Below are positions 51,535 through 60,127 of a DNA stretch of 64,000 bases, piece after piece. The position numbers and the translations under genes are program-made. Under the pieces are notes generated by a model. The model made no database searches, was not told the origin of the DNA, and worked only from the letters and a program-made list of their open reading frames with translations. Source of the DNA: Paenibacillus planticolens (lineage in GTDB: Bacteria; Bacillota; Bacilli; Paenibacillales; NBRC-103111); NCBI RefSeq assembly GCF_013141725.1, contig NZ_WHNZ01000017.1:1-64000 (forward strand), in the 5' to 3' direction. How positions within the stretch are numbered: the stretch's first letter is position 1; each line of letters starts with the position of its first letter.

Positions 51535-52962
51535 TCATCGACCGTCCTTACCGTCTTTCTTTTGCTCCCACTCCCGGTCTCCCAAATTCCAATGGAAAGT
51601 GGAATTACGCTCATTTTCCGGCTTCGGAGACGATGTCGGCTTCGTTGTCGGTTTGGCCGTTGGCTTGCTTGAAACGGTTGGCTTGATGGTCGGCTTCATA
51701 CTAGGCTTTGGGGTTTCACCTGGCTTTGACGATGATCCTTTTTTCGAATCATCGTCATCATCTCTGCGGTCCGGCTTTGGTGTTGATTTTTTATCTTCGT
51801 TGTCGTTCTTGGCGTTTTTGTCATTCTTGTTGTCGTTTTTATCATTTTTGTCGTCACGATCATTTTTGTCGTCTCGGTCGTTCTTGTTATCGTTACGGAC
51901 ATTTTTCGGCGTAGGCGTTGGTGTCGGCTTCAAGCTGGGCTTGCCGTTGTTATCGTTCTTACCGAACTTGCTATTGTTATTATTGTTGTTGTTATTATTG
52001 TTATTGCCATTATTCTTGCCATTGTTGTTTTTATCGTTTTTGTCATTCTTGTCGTTCTTATCATTCTGGTCATTGCTTGCATTGCCCTTGCCTTTATTTG
52101 AATCGTTATGTATCTGCTGATTTCGCTCGCTCAGCTTACCGGATTTCTCATCCGCGACCAGTTTTTGCAGAGAGGACTTATCGATCGGCTTTGATGGAGT
52201 TACCAGTTTATCGATTCCGCCGTTATCCTTGGCTAACTGATGGATGGAAACGCTTTTGATGTCATCCAGAGATACTTTCGCCCCATTGTCTACGGCATTG
52301 AGATAAATGGCATATTTACCCGCGGAAACACCGCTGGCCTTTGCTTCTTGTCTCACTTCTTGCGGGGCTGCAAACGCAGTTACTTCATAGTTCTTGACCT
52401 GCTCCGGATGCGCCTGCTCAATATGCTTGTTGACCTGATTTTTCAACTTGGTTGCAATCGCCTCATCATTTACCGCTGTTTTTTGCTCTACAACAGTTGA
52501 GGAGATGATGATATCGCCTTCGCCTTTCGCGAGCGCTCCCTGCTCAGCTTTATCCAGAATGTCCGAGGTAACGCTCTCTAGCGTCTTGCCCTTGTACTTT
52601 AAGGTGCTGATTAACTCAACGCCATCAGGATTTAGCCCGCTCAAATCCTGTACCATCTCTTCATTATCAATGCCGATTTCAATACTCGGATTGATATCTA
52701 TGGTTACGTAAGCGACCACTTGACCGCTCGGCACATTGCCTGTCAGTGTGGATACTAAGACGAAGCACAAGACAATGGCGGCTGCCAAGCCGGAAAGAAT
52801 GCCTATTTGCGGTACCCGGAAGCGCCTTATCGCAGGTGCAAACAGTATTTCCTCCCCTAGTTCACAATTTCGCGTCCCCCTAGGAAGCTTCTCAAATCGA
52901 CCCTCTGGATTCATGACAATAATGGAGCTCTCGCTTATTTCCATTACGATTCCCTTGTTCAT
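51535..52962 (-). CDS. rsgI: RsgI-like anti-sigma factor with low-complexity tail (475 aa)
   Basis: Membrane anti-sigma factor for SigI. The N-terminal RsgI_N domain (about 1-50) reads MNKGIVMEISESSIIVMNPEGRFEKLPR. One transmembrane helix (about 52-73) and an extracellular RsgI-type domain (VAYVTIDINPSIEIGIDNEEMVQDLSGLNPDG, about 80-280) follow. The last roughly 190 residues are low-complexity: DKN repeats, poly-Asn, then Thr-Pro-Lys-Pro repeats. In clostridia this part is often a carbohydrate-binding module; here none is recognisable. It follows sigI by 29 bp in one operon. Confidence 0.9.
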   Translation of the reverse strand: MNKGIVMEISESSIIVMNPEGRFEKLPRGTRNCELGEEILFAPAIRRFRVPQIGILSGLAAAIVLCFVLVSTLTGNVPSGQVVAYVTIDINPSIEIGIDNEEMVQDLSGLNPDGVELISTLKYKGKTLESVTSDILDKAEQGALAKGEGDIIISSTVVEQKTAVNDEAIATKLKNQVNKHIEQAHPEQVKNYEVTAFAAPQEVRQEAKASGVSAGKYAIYLNAVDNGAKVSLDDIKSVSIHQLAKDNGGIDKLVTPSKPIDKSSLQKLVADEKSGKLSERNQQIHNDSNKGKGNASNDQNDKNDKNDKNDKNNNGKNNGNNNNNNNNNNNSKFGKNDNNGKPSLKPTPTPTPKNVRNDNKNDRDDKNDRDDKNDKNDNKNDKNAKNDNEDKKSTPKPDRRDDDDDSKKGSSSKPGETPKPSMKPTIKPTVSSKPTAKPTTKPTSSPKPENERNSTFHWNLGDREWEQKKDGKDGR

Positions 52963-52991
52963 GCGCTGTTCTTCCTTTCTTTATGCTGTGC

Positions 52992-53771
52992 TCATTCTCG
53001 AATCTGTAAATAATCTCGCAAGTAAGGGTATGGACCGTTGAAAATGAGAGCTATTGCTATCAAATATTTACGGTTGCGCTCCAATGTTTTTCTTGAAACC
53101 TGTACTTGCTCCAGCAGCTCTTTGATGGGCAGCTGCCGTTTCGTCAGAAGAGTCCGCATAAGTTCCGCATCCTGCGCCAGCGTCCGTCCGATGCCAAACA
53201 GCATCTGTCTGGAATCGTCGTGTTTAGGAGAGGCTTCCGTCAATTCAGAGAAATCGATATCAAATTCACTAAGGCAGCGGCTGAAATCCATAATTTCGCT
53301 TCGCCGTTCTTCAAGTCCTTTTTGCTTTTCATAAGCTTCTATTGCTTGATGAACCTCAATCGGATTGAGTAGGTTATCTTCATCATCTTCCTGATCGAAT
53401 GAACTATAAGGAATCTGTCCTTTGAAACGTTGTTCTTTACGCAAGAAATCAATTAATCTCCTCCGCATGACCGTTTCGGCAAAGCCTAGAAAAGATCTTC
53501 CCATAACGGAAGAATATTGATTAATCGCTTCATTAAATGCCCCTAGAGCAATACTAAATTCATCGTCCCTAGCCGGGTCTATATATCGTTTACAGAACCT
53601 ACTTGTCACTTTAGCTACGTAGGGCTGGTAATCCGAAATAAATTGATTCCTAAGTCTTAGGTCTCCTGCCTGAATTTGATGTATAGTAACCTCAAGGGAA
53701 GAGGCATGGGATTCACTTTGTCCTCGGGATTCCTTTTTCCCAAGGAACCTTTTGAATAGTACCAGTAGCAC
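52992..53771 (-). CDS. sigI: RNA polymerase sigma factor SigI (259 aa)
   Basis: SigI group of sigma-70 factors (heat or cell-envelope stress, and polysaccharide sensing in some relatives). Region 2: GDLRLRNQFISDYQPYVAKVTSRFCKRYIDPARDDEFSIALGAFNEAINQYSSVMGRSFLGFAETVMRRRLIDFLRKE. The SigI-specific C-terminal domain includes LLTKRQLPIKELLEQVQVSRKTLERNRKYLIAIALIFNGPYPYLRDYL. Start GTG 53771 follows GAGGTGG closely. Co-transcribed with rsgI, which should hold it inactive at the membrane. Confidence 0.93.
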   Translation of the reverse strand: MLLVLFKRFLGKKESRGQSESHASSLEVTIHQIQAGDLRLRNQFISDYQPYVAKVTSRFCKRYIDPARDDEFSIALGAFNEAINQYSSVMGRSFLGFAETVMRRRLIDFLRKEQRFKGQIPYSSFDQEDDEDNLLNPIEVHQAIEAYEKQKGLEERRSEIMDFSRCLSEFDIDFSELTEASPKHDDSRQMLFGIGRTLAQDAELMRTLLTKRQLPIKELLEQVQVSRKTLERNRKYLIAIALIFNGPYPYLRDYLQIRE

Positions 53772-53795
53772 CTTTCCACCTCACAGTATAGTAGT

Positions 53796-53825
53796 TTCGT
53801 CCTTATGTATCACAATTCGGGGGGT
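53796..53825 (-). promoter_or_regulatory. Candidate SigI-dependent autoregulatory promoter
   Basis: Minus strand: ACCCCCC (53825-53819) and CGAA (53799-53796), separated by 19 bp. These resemble the C-rich -35 and CGWA -10 reported for SigI promoters. It lies 25 bp before the sigI start. The spacing has not been checked against a measured promoter. Confidence 0.4.
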
Positions 53826-53967
53826 ACGCTTAATGTTAAAGGGAAATAAAAAGTAGATTTATTATAACATATATGTTCAAATGAGCACCTACTGGCAAAT
53901 AAAACCTGTGTAGACGATTTCATTTTAATCTAGAATCCTATACAATTAGGGCAAGGAGGTGTTTCAT

Positions 53968-54609
53968 TTGGAGCAAGGTAATCAATTTGGCAAGTTCCTC
54001 GAGACTTTGCGCGGGAAAATGTCCTTGCGAAAGGTTGCCAGTAAAAGCGGCCTGTCTCATGCTTACATTCGAGATTTAGAACTCGGACGTAATCGTACCA
54101 CGAATGACATCATCAAGCCATCCCCTGACACCTTGAGGAAGCTTTCGCAAGCTTATCAATATCCTTATACGGATCTTTTAATGAAAGCCGGATATCTGGA
54201 AGAAGCGTCATCATGGAAGACGCCCGGTGAAATCCGTTTAGATAATGTCTGGTATGTGGAGTTCGGTACGAAATCGATCAAGTACTTTTCGCAAGAAGGA
54301 ATCGTGGAAGAAAACGTAGAATCGCTCGTGGCTTTTACTAGCTTCATAGAAGCATTAATGGATCTCCATTTTGTGAAAGTGGATATGCATCTGTTCGTTA
54401 ATCTGAACAAAATAAAAAAGTATGCCCCCTCAGAAGGCAAACTTTATTTTGATACTCTTGAAGATGGGCCTTTCATTACCCTTGCTGCAATGGCGCAGAT
54501 GAAATATCATCAGACGCTGCTTGACTATGTGGCTCGAAACACAGGCATGTCTATGGATGCAGATAGCGATGCTCGCCAACTATCGTTGAAAGCTAAGCTC
54601 CTTACCTAG
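53968..54609 (+). CDS. XRE helix-turn-helix protein with LytTR-like C-terminal domain (213 aa)
   Basis: The N-terminal Cro/CI helix-turn-helix (about 5-75) reads FLETLRGKMSLRKVASKSGLSHAYIRDLELGRNRTTNDIIKPSPDTLRKLSQAYQYPYTDLLMKAGYL. The C-terminal half (about 85-190) has the LytTR pattern: VWYVEFGTKSIKYFSQEG, SLVAFTSFIEALMDLHFVKVDMHLFVNLNKIKKY, GPFITLAAMAQMKYHQTL. This would be two DNA-binding-type domains in one protein, an uncommon combination. Start TTG 53968 has AAGGAGG 8 nt upstream; GTG 53959 overlaps that site. The LytTR call is from the sequence pattern only. Its 3' end overlaps the next convergent gene by 30 bp. Confidence 0.75.
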   Translation: MEQGNQFGKFLETLRGKMSLRKVASKSGLSHAYIRDLELGRNRTTNDIIKPSPDTLRKLSQAYQYPYTDLLMKAGYLEEASSWKTPGEIRLDNVWYVEFGTKSIKYFSQEGIVEENVESLVAFTSFIEALMDLHFVKVDMHLFVNLNKIKKYAPSEGKLYFDTLEDGPFITLAAMAQMKYHQTLLDYVARNTGMSMDADSDARQLSLKAKLLT

Positions 54610-55209
54610 CATGACATAGACAAAAAGCGCTGTTTCGAAACCGAGCAATTGAATCGGCATCAGTGCGCTCAGCATGCTTTCCGGATAGAAATCTTGGTAA
54701 GCAATTCCAAGGATTACCACAAGAATAAAAAGGTAGAATCCTGCATTTTCTTTGGTTGGCGGTATTCGTGTGTAATGGGTCAGGAACGTGAAGCCGAGCC
54801 GAAGCTTGCGAATGCCGACAAGCATGCCGCATTTCACACCAATGATTAGCAATAGAATAATGACTTGCTGAGCAGTGTCGTCATCCATGTCTGTAAACGA
54901 AGTGAATGGAAGTAGTTCCCATATCATATTTACTCCTGTAGACACAATGTCGGACAAAATATACCCGGAAATTGCAGCGACAACAGCCGGTATGGGTTGG
55001 AATTTCCAAACGCTTATGATCAGCACACAGATGATGCTTAGGTATAATAGAGGACTTTGGTCCAAATAGGTGACCAACGATCCGGCAAGTGCAGCGAATG
55101 AAATGGGCCACCAGTGCGGCTTTATTTTTTGTCTGAACAGAACCAACGATAATAGAATCATGGGGACAAAATCAAGACAGGCCAGAACAAATTTCGCCCA
55201 TGTAAACAA
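54580..55209 (-). CDS. Multi-pass membrane protein, AgrC-sensor-like without kinase domain (209 aa)
   Basis: About six or seven transmembrane helices fill nearly the whole protein (MILLSLVLF, LYLSIICVLIISVW, QQVIILLLIIGVKCGMLVGI, FYLFILVVILGIAYQDF, LGFETALFVYVMLGKEL). The size and layout resemble the N-terminal sensor of AgrC/GHKL kinases, but it stops right where the kinase would start. Start TTG 55209 has AGGGG 7 nt upstream. It is divergent from a LytTR response regulator and overlaps the XRE-LytTR gene tail to tail by 30 bp. A membrane signal receptor for these regulators is a guess from context. Confidence 0.7.
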   Translation of the reverse strand: MFTWAKFVLACLDFVPMILLSLVLFRQKIKPHWWPISFAALAGSLVTYLDQSPLLYLSIICVLIISVWKFQPIPAVVAAISGYILSDIVSTGVNMIWELLPFTSFTDMDDDTAQQVIILLLIIGVKCGMLVGIRKLRLGFTFLTHYTRIPPTKENAGFYLFILVVILGIAYQDFYPESMLSALMPIQLLGFETALFVYVMLGKELSFQR

Positions 55210-55367
55210 AAACTAACCCCTCATTTCTAAGCTTGCTCCTAGGAGATATCTCACTTAACTCTACAACTAGAATTATACAGGATAACGGATCTTTTGCGTT
55301 CAAAGTGGACTAAGTTGGCTGTTTCCGAGCATAAGCTGACAGAATGCATAGGGAATAGGTGAGAGAA

Positions 55368-56168
55368 ATGGAGTGCGATGATTGTATGGGGCACCGTTTC
55401 ACAGTTGCCATCGTAGAAGATAATTATTGGGTCGGCAAGCTGCTGGAAAGCTATTGTCAACAGTGCGGATTGCATGTCATCTCGATCGCCTCGGACGGCG
55501 AACAATTCCTTGAGACATACGATCAGCTTCTGCCGGACATCATCCTGGTGGATATCGGACTTGCAGGTAATCTGGATGGCATCGCTATGGTGCAATCATT
55601 ACGCAAAGCCGGTTATCAGCAGAAAGTGATCATGGTTAGCGGCACGACGAATATCGATCATATCCTTACGAGCTTCCATGACCTTGGATCTCTCTACTTT
55701 TTGTCTAAGCCGGTGGCGCTGCCCAAGTTTCAGGCGGCCATTCGGAAAGCCATTGCGGAAGTTCAATTGGAACGGAGTCAATTGCTTCAAGCGGCTCCTC
55801 CTGCCAAGACAACCTGGATTACCGTAAAAAATCAAAAATCTCAGCTGCCCATCTCGGAGGAATCGATCCTTTTCGTTGAGAAAGAAGACAAGCGTTTAAC
55901 AAGAATTCATCTCATGAATGGCGCTCAGATGGAATCCAGTACCAATTTAACGGATATTCTGTCTCAGAGCTCGCCGCTGATCTTTAGTCCGTTCAAAGGC
56001 TTTCTTGTCAATATGCGGCACGTTGTTTCGTATGTCAAAGAAAGCAGTTTTCCAACGTCACGCAGATTTCTTATTCATTTGAACCATACATCTGTCAAAA
56101 TTCCGTTAAGCAGAAGCTTGCAAAAAGAATTCGGTCAATTGCTGCAGGGAATTCATGGGAACGTGTAA
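55368..56168 (+). CDS. LytTR-family response regulator (266 aa)
   Basis: The receiver domain (about 10-130) has VAIVEDN, phospho-acceptor Asp62 in DIILVDIGLAG, Ser/Gly in VMVSGTT and Lys in LYFLSKPVALPKF. The LytTR DNA-binding domain (about 155-262) has ESILFVEKEDKRLTRIHLMNGAQMESSTNLTDILS, FKGFLVNMRHVVSYVKE and VKIPLSRSLQKEF. No histidine kinase is adjacent. ATG 55368 is chosen with AGGTG 6 nt upstream; GTG 55359 and ATG 55386 are alternatives. The Cys pair in ECDDCMG near the N-terminus is odd and would be lost with the last start. Confidence 0.85.
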   Translation: MECDDCMGHRFTVAIVEDNYWVGKLLESYCQQCGLHVISIASDGEQFLETYDQLLPDIILVDIGLAGNLDGIAMVQSLRKAGYQQKVIMVSGTTNIDHILTSFHDLGSLYFLSKPVALPKFQAAIRKAIAEVQLERSQLLQAAPPAKTTWITVKNQKSQLPISEESILFVEKEDKRLTRIHLMNGAQMESSTNLTDILSQSSPLIFSPFKGFLVNMRHVVSYVKESSFPTSRRFLIHLNHTSVKIPLSRSLQKEFGQLLQGIHGNV

Positions 56169-56173
56169 AATAA

Positions 56174-56214
56174 AAGGCCGCTATTCCGTTAAGAAAGGAT
56201 AGCGGCCTTTATAG
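56174..56214 (+). terminator. Terminator after the LytTR regulator
   Basis: AAAGGCCGCTATTCC pairs with GGATAGCGGCCTTT with one bulge; A4 before and TTAT after. It may work in both directions. Confidence 0.85.
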
Positions 56215-56218
56215 TTAT

Positions 56219-56248
56219 AACCTCTACATGGGCTTAGAGGTTTTTTTG
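56219..56248 (+). terminator. Second hairpin with T-tract
   Basis: AACCTCTA (56219-56226) pairs with TAGAGGTT (56235-56242), followed by a run of T. It follows the previous terminator by about 10 bp, a tandem terminator for the rightward unit, and covers the stop codon of the convergent gene. Confidence 0.65.
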
Positions 56249-56646
56249 TTTTTTAGCCTATCGCGGCGAACGCTTAGCATTTTCAATCGTTTCATGAGTT
56301 GATCTTCCCATTCGGCATCCTCTAAGGATTTGGCCACCCCGAGCAGATCAAGCGCCATATCAATTTGACTTCGCACGATCTCCATGGGCTCTTCGCCTTC
56401 ATGATTCACGCAGTTGTCGTGCAGCAGATGATCTTTCCCATCTACGTATTCCAAGAAATCAACCTCGTGAGCCCCGTCCCCATGGGCGTACTCCGCCAAA
56501 ATTTCGTATTCGTTCTCCACCAGATAATGAACCTCAATGCGGTGACATACCGGGCAGAAGAGAATCGGCACATTATGAATCTGCGTACGAATATGTTTTA
56601 ATGTCCCTTTTGTTCCAATCATACTAGCGCCACAACAAAAACTCAT
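56224..56646 (-). CDS. Small zinc-ribbon-like protein of unknown function (140 aa)
   Basis: Unrecognised family. Cys residues at SFCCGASM near the N-terminus and ILFCPVCHRIEVH further on make a CC...CxxC(H) metal-binding pattern, followed by an acidic helical half (EEPMEIVRSQIDMALDLLGVAKSLEDAEWEDQLMKRLKML) and a Lys-rich end. The ATG at 56646 is chosen because AAAGGGAG lies 8-10 nt upstream; the frame is open to 56766. Monocistronic, divergent from the alpha-glucan cluster. Confidence 0.7.
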   Translation of the reverse strand: MSFCCGASMIGTKGTLKHIRTQIHNVPILFCPVCHRIEVHYLVENEYEILAEYAHGDGAHEVDFLEYVDGKDHLLHDNCVNHEGEEPMEIVRSQIDMALDLLGVAKSLEDAEWEDQLMKRLKMLSVRRDRLKNKKTSKPM

Positions 56647-56867
56647 CGTCATCACTCCCTTTGAGCTTTCCGTGAGGAAAACTTGCATCGTAGCATAATC
56701 TTCATTACCCCGGATTGATCTAATATATTCGCCTCGAAAGCTTGAAATTCCTTTTTTACGAGACATCTAGATTTTAGCAATCCACGCATATTTTTCTGGG
56801 GAAAAGCAAATGCTTTTACAAGCAAACGGTCATCAGACATGCGATTTCCAGAAAAGAGGAAATGACC

Positions 56868-57269
56868 TTGAAAGCTTTCCCTATTGCAGGATCAGGATAT
56901 GAGGTTCCCGGCAGATATCACAAGGACTTACTCCATCTTATGGTCGTAGGCGCACATTCGCTCTATGTATATTGGGAAATATCTGACAGACGCAGATGGC
57001 TGGTGTCTCAGCATTTTGAATGCGACTTCGGCGCCATGCCAAGCGTCATCCGTTTGTACGATGTGACCCATTTGCTTTTTAACGGACATAACGCACATGC
57101 CTATTGGGATGTAACCACGGAGCCCGAGGCTGATCACTGGTACTTGCATCACGTCCATGCCGACCGCAGCTATATCGTGGATATTGGCACATATACGTGG
57201 GAACGTGAATTTATCCCCTTGCTTCGATCCAATTGTGTTGCAACACCCAAAGATTCGGAAGCGGAGTAG
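56868..57269 (+). CDS. DUF4912 protein, first copy (133 aa)
   Basis: Carries the DUF4912 core: LLHLMVVGAHSLYVYWEISDRRRWLVSQHFECDFGAMPSVIRLYDVTHL, then WYLHHVHADRSYIVDIGTYTWEREFIPLLRSN. A beta-sandwich fold and carbohydrate binding are plausible for such proteins next to GH57 enzymes, but no function is established that I know of. TTG 56868 is preferred (AGAGGA 7 nt upstream); ATG 56862 lies 1 nt from that site. It is the first gene of the alpha-glucan-type cluster, 23 bp before the GH57-GT4 fusion. Confidence 0.78.
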   Translation: MKAFPIAGSGYEVPGRYHKDLLHLMVVGAHSLYVYWEISDRRRWLVSQHFECDFGAMPSVIRLYDVTHLLFNGHNAHAYWDVTTEPEADHWYLHHVHADRSYIVDIGTYTWEREFIPLLRSNCVATPKDSEAE

Positions 57270-57292
57270 GGAGAACGAGGTGACGATTCTCT

Positions 57293-60115
57293 TTGATTAA
57301 TCGCATAAAACCGAAACCTGAGATTAAGGGCTATTTTGCCCTCGTGCTGCATGCTCATCTTCCCTACATCCGCCATCAGGAACACGATGCAGACCGGGAG
57401 GATCGCTGGTTTTTTGAAGCCATGACAGAAACGTACTTACCATTGTTGGAAGTTATGCATCATCTATCGCAGGATCAGATCGATTTCCGCATAACGTTCT
57501 CCATGACTCCGACTCTCTTATCCCTGTTCAGCGATCCGCTCCTGCAAGACAAGTATCGCACTTACCTAAGCGAGCTTATCGCGCTAGCAGACAGCGAACA
57601 GGTTCGTTTACATAAGGACCCCGTTCTCCTTCCGCTTGCCAAACATTACTCGCAGAGATTCCAAGAGCTTCAGAAACTGTATGAGAGCTATAACGGTAAT
57701 ATCATTGTTGCCTTTAAACACTATCAAGCGTTGGAACAAATTGAAATTGTACCTTCCGCCGCGACCCACGCTTATCTGCCGTTGTTGAAAACGGAGGAGT
57801 CCATCCGTGCGCAAATTTTGACGGCCGTCAAAGAATATGAGCGTTATTTCGATCGAAAGCCGCGCGGCTTCTGGCTGCCCGAATGCGGCTATACGCCAGG
57901 GATTGAGCGCGTGCTGGACGAGGCTGGAATTCAATATGTTTTCACAGATTGGACGGCTGTTGCTTTTGCTTCCCCGCAGCCCCATCGCGGGCTGTTAGCG
58001 CCTCTGATGGCAGCATCACATGGCTTGACCGCCTTTCCTTGCGATCCGGAATCCGCTCAGCAAGTAACTTCCGCCGAGCATGGCTACAGCAGCGACTTTC
58101 TTTACCGGGACTACTACGCAGGTAGCGGTACTGGCTTCAAATACGACCGGAATACAAGCAATGGCAGCCTCAAAGTGCCCTATCACCCGGCACTCGCCTT
58201 AGCGAAAGCAACCGAGCATGCCGAAGATTTTCTCCAGCATCGCCAGAAACAAGTGCAGCAGGGGCTGCGCTGGATGGACCGAAAACCGATTATCGTGTCT
58301 GCCTATCCTGCGGAGCTGTTCGGTCATTGGTGGTATGAAGGTCCCCACTTTCTGGAACAGCTCTGCCGCAACCTATTTCTCGATCAGACGACGCTCAAAA
58401 TGGTCACGCCCAGCGAATACTTGGAGGAATATCCGACGTCGGGCGCCGGCCGGTTGAACGAATCCAGTTCAGGTCGCAACCATAGTTCGGAAGCATGGCT
58501 GCAAGAAAGCAATCACTGGATCTACCGCCATCTTCACGAAGCCGAAGAACGGATGATCCGGCTGGCAACAAAACAGGAGCACCCCAGCCCTTCTGACAGC
58601 ATGAGCGTCGAAGTGCTCAAGCGAGCTTTGAATCAAGCGGCCAGAGAGCTTATGCTGGCGCAAAGCAGCGATTGGGCGTTCATGATGGACTCGCAGTCCT
58701 TAGCTGATTGTGCGATTCGCCGAACCAAGACGCATCTTGGCTGCTTCCATCAGCTATGCGATCAGGTGGATGCGGGAGAGGTCGATGAGATTCTTCTTGC
58801 TGACCTGGAGGAAAGAGACCGCTGCCTTCCGGATGTCACGTACGAGACGTTCATCAACTTCTCTCCCCCTTCACCCGTGCCTATTCTTCCAAGCTGGAGT
58901 GAATGGGAAACGTTGCAAGAGGAGACTAAGCACCGTCCCAACGTGTTCATGCTGGCCTGGGAATATCCGCCCAAGCAGGTCGGCGGTTTATCCAGAGCCG
59001 TCCATGAACTATCCGAGGCGCTTGCCGCTCGCGGAGAAATCGTCCATGTCATCACGACTTCGTGTGAAGGCGCGCCCGGTTTTGAGAAAAAGAACGGCGT
59101 TTATGTCCATAGATTGCCTGTTCTGCATTCCGGCGACACTTCTTTTTATCACTGGACCTTCGAAATGAATCTTGCGATGACCGACCATCTGGTCAAATGG
59201 AAAGAAAACGGCGGACGCATCGACCTTTTGCATGCGCACGATTGGATGGTCTTCCACGCCGCAAGGGAAATAAAAATGAGCTATGGCATCCCGCTCTTTG
59301 CCACAATCCATGCCACGGAGTGGGGACGAAATCAAGGAAACCTGCATACGGACTTGCAGCGGAAAATTCATCAGATCGAATGGAAGCTGACGTACGAGGC
59401 TAATCGCGTCTTTGTATGCAGCTCCTACATGAAAGATGAAGTTGTACGCATATTCAGCCTGCCTGCGGATAAAGTCGCTGTTCATCCGAACGGGATTCAG
59501 CTCCCCCCGTCATCCGGTAAGGCAGCTTCGAAACGGCCTCATGAGCTTATGAAGCAGGATAAAGTCATTTTCTATATCGGCAGGCTTGTTTTTGAAAAGG
59601 GCATTCACACGCTCATAGGCGCCATGCCGAACATCCTGTCTCTGGTGCCGCACGCCAAGCTCGTTATAGCTGGATCAGGGCCGATGGAAGCTGAACTGCG
59701 GACGCAAGCGGCTCATTTGGGAGATCGCGTCTTGTTTACCGGTTTTATTGATGACAACTACCGCGTTCAGCTCTACCAAAGCGCAGACGTTTGTGTCATT
59801 CCCAGCTTATATGAACCTTTCGGTATTGTGGCTTTGGAAGCGATGGCTTACCGCAAACCGATCGTGCTCTCTGATACAGGCGGTCTGGCCGAGATCATTC
59901 GGCATGGCGTGGATGGGTACAAGGCTTTGCCGGGACACACCGATTCACTCTCTTGGCATATTACCGAAATGCTCCTAAATCCGAAGTTGGCCGCCAAAAT
60001 GGCCGAAAACGCCTACCAATGGCTTCAAACAAACTACCAATGGAGCCAAATCGCTGCACATATTCAGGAGGAGTACCGCCAGCTGACCTATGATTTATCC
60101 GACATTCACATTTAA
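57293..60115 (+). CDS. GH57 (DUF1957)-GT4 fusion protein (940 aa)
   Basis: N-terminal half (about 13-540): GH57 branching-enzyme type, with HAHLPYIRHQEHD, WLPECGY (nucleophile Glu197), ELFGHWWYEGPHFLEQL and a helical C-terminal domain. In family members an Asp precedes AELFGHWW; here it is Pro339 (codon CCT), so the acid/base seems missing. C-terminal half (about 548-930): GT4 glycosyltransferase with PPKQVGGLSRAVHELSEAL, HAHDWM, YIGRLVFEKGIHTLI and the E-x7-E motif SLYEPFGIVALEAM. In mycobacteria separate GH57 and GT4 proteins (Rv3031/Rv3032) build an alpha-1,4-glucan. Start TTG 57293 has GAGGTGA 9 nt upstream. Confidence 0.9.
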   Translation: MINRIKPKPEIKGYFALVLHAHLPYIRHQEHDADREDRWFFEAMTETYLPLLEVMHHLSQDQIDFRITFSMTPTLLSLFSDPLLQDKYRTYLSELIALADSEQVRLHKDPVLLPLAKHYSQRFQELQKLYESYNGNIIVAFKHYQALEQIEIVPSAATHAYLPLLKTEESIRAQILTAVKEYERYFDRKPRGFWLPECGYTPGIERVLDEAGIQYVFTDWTAVAFASPQPHRGLLAPLMAASHGLTAFPCDPESAQQVTSAEHGYSSDFLYRDYYAGSGTGFKYDRNTSNGSLKVPYHPALALAKATEHAEDFLQHRQKQVQQGLRWMDRKPIIVSAYPAELFGHWWYEGPHFLEQLCRNLFLDQTTLKMVTPSEYLEEYPTSGAGRLNESSSGRNHSSEAWLQESNHWIYRHLHEAEERMIRLATKQEHPSPSDSMSVEVLKRALNQAARELMLAQSSDWAFMMDSQSLADCAIRRTKTHLGCFHQLCDQVDAGEVDEILLADLEERDRCLPDVTYETFINFSPPSPVPILPSWSEWETLQEETKHRPNVFMLAWEYPPKQVGGLSRAVHELSEALAARGEIVHVITTSCEGAPGFEKKNGVYVHRLPVLHSGDTSFYHWTFEMNLAMTDHLVKWKENGGRIDLLHAHDWMVFHAAREIKMSYGIPLFATIHATEWGRNQGNLHTDLQRKIHQIEWKLTYEANRVFVCSSYMKDEVVRIFSLPADKVAVHPNGIQLPPSSGKAASKRPHELMKQDKVIFYIGRLVFEKGIHTLIGAMPNILSLVPHAKLVIAGSGPMEAELRTQAAHLGDRVLFTGFIDDNYRVQLYQSADVCVIPSLYEPFGIVALEAMAYRKPIVLSDTGGLAEIIRHGVDGYKALPGHTDSLSWHITEMLLNPKLAAKMAENAYQWLQTNYQWSQIAAHIQEEYRQLTYDLSDIHI

Positions 60116-60127
60116 GGAGGCCCCACT

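Noticed and set aside
55386-56168. Shorter start of the LytTR regulator
   Set aside because: GGAG lies 12 nt upstream, but the ATG at 55368 has a better-placed AGGTG; kept only as an alternative.
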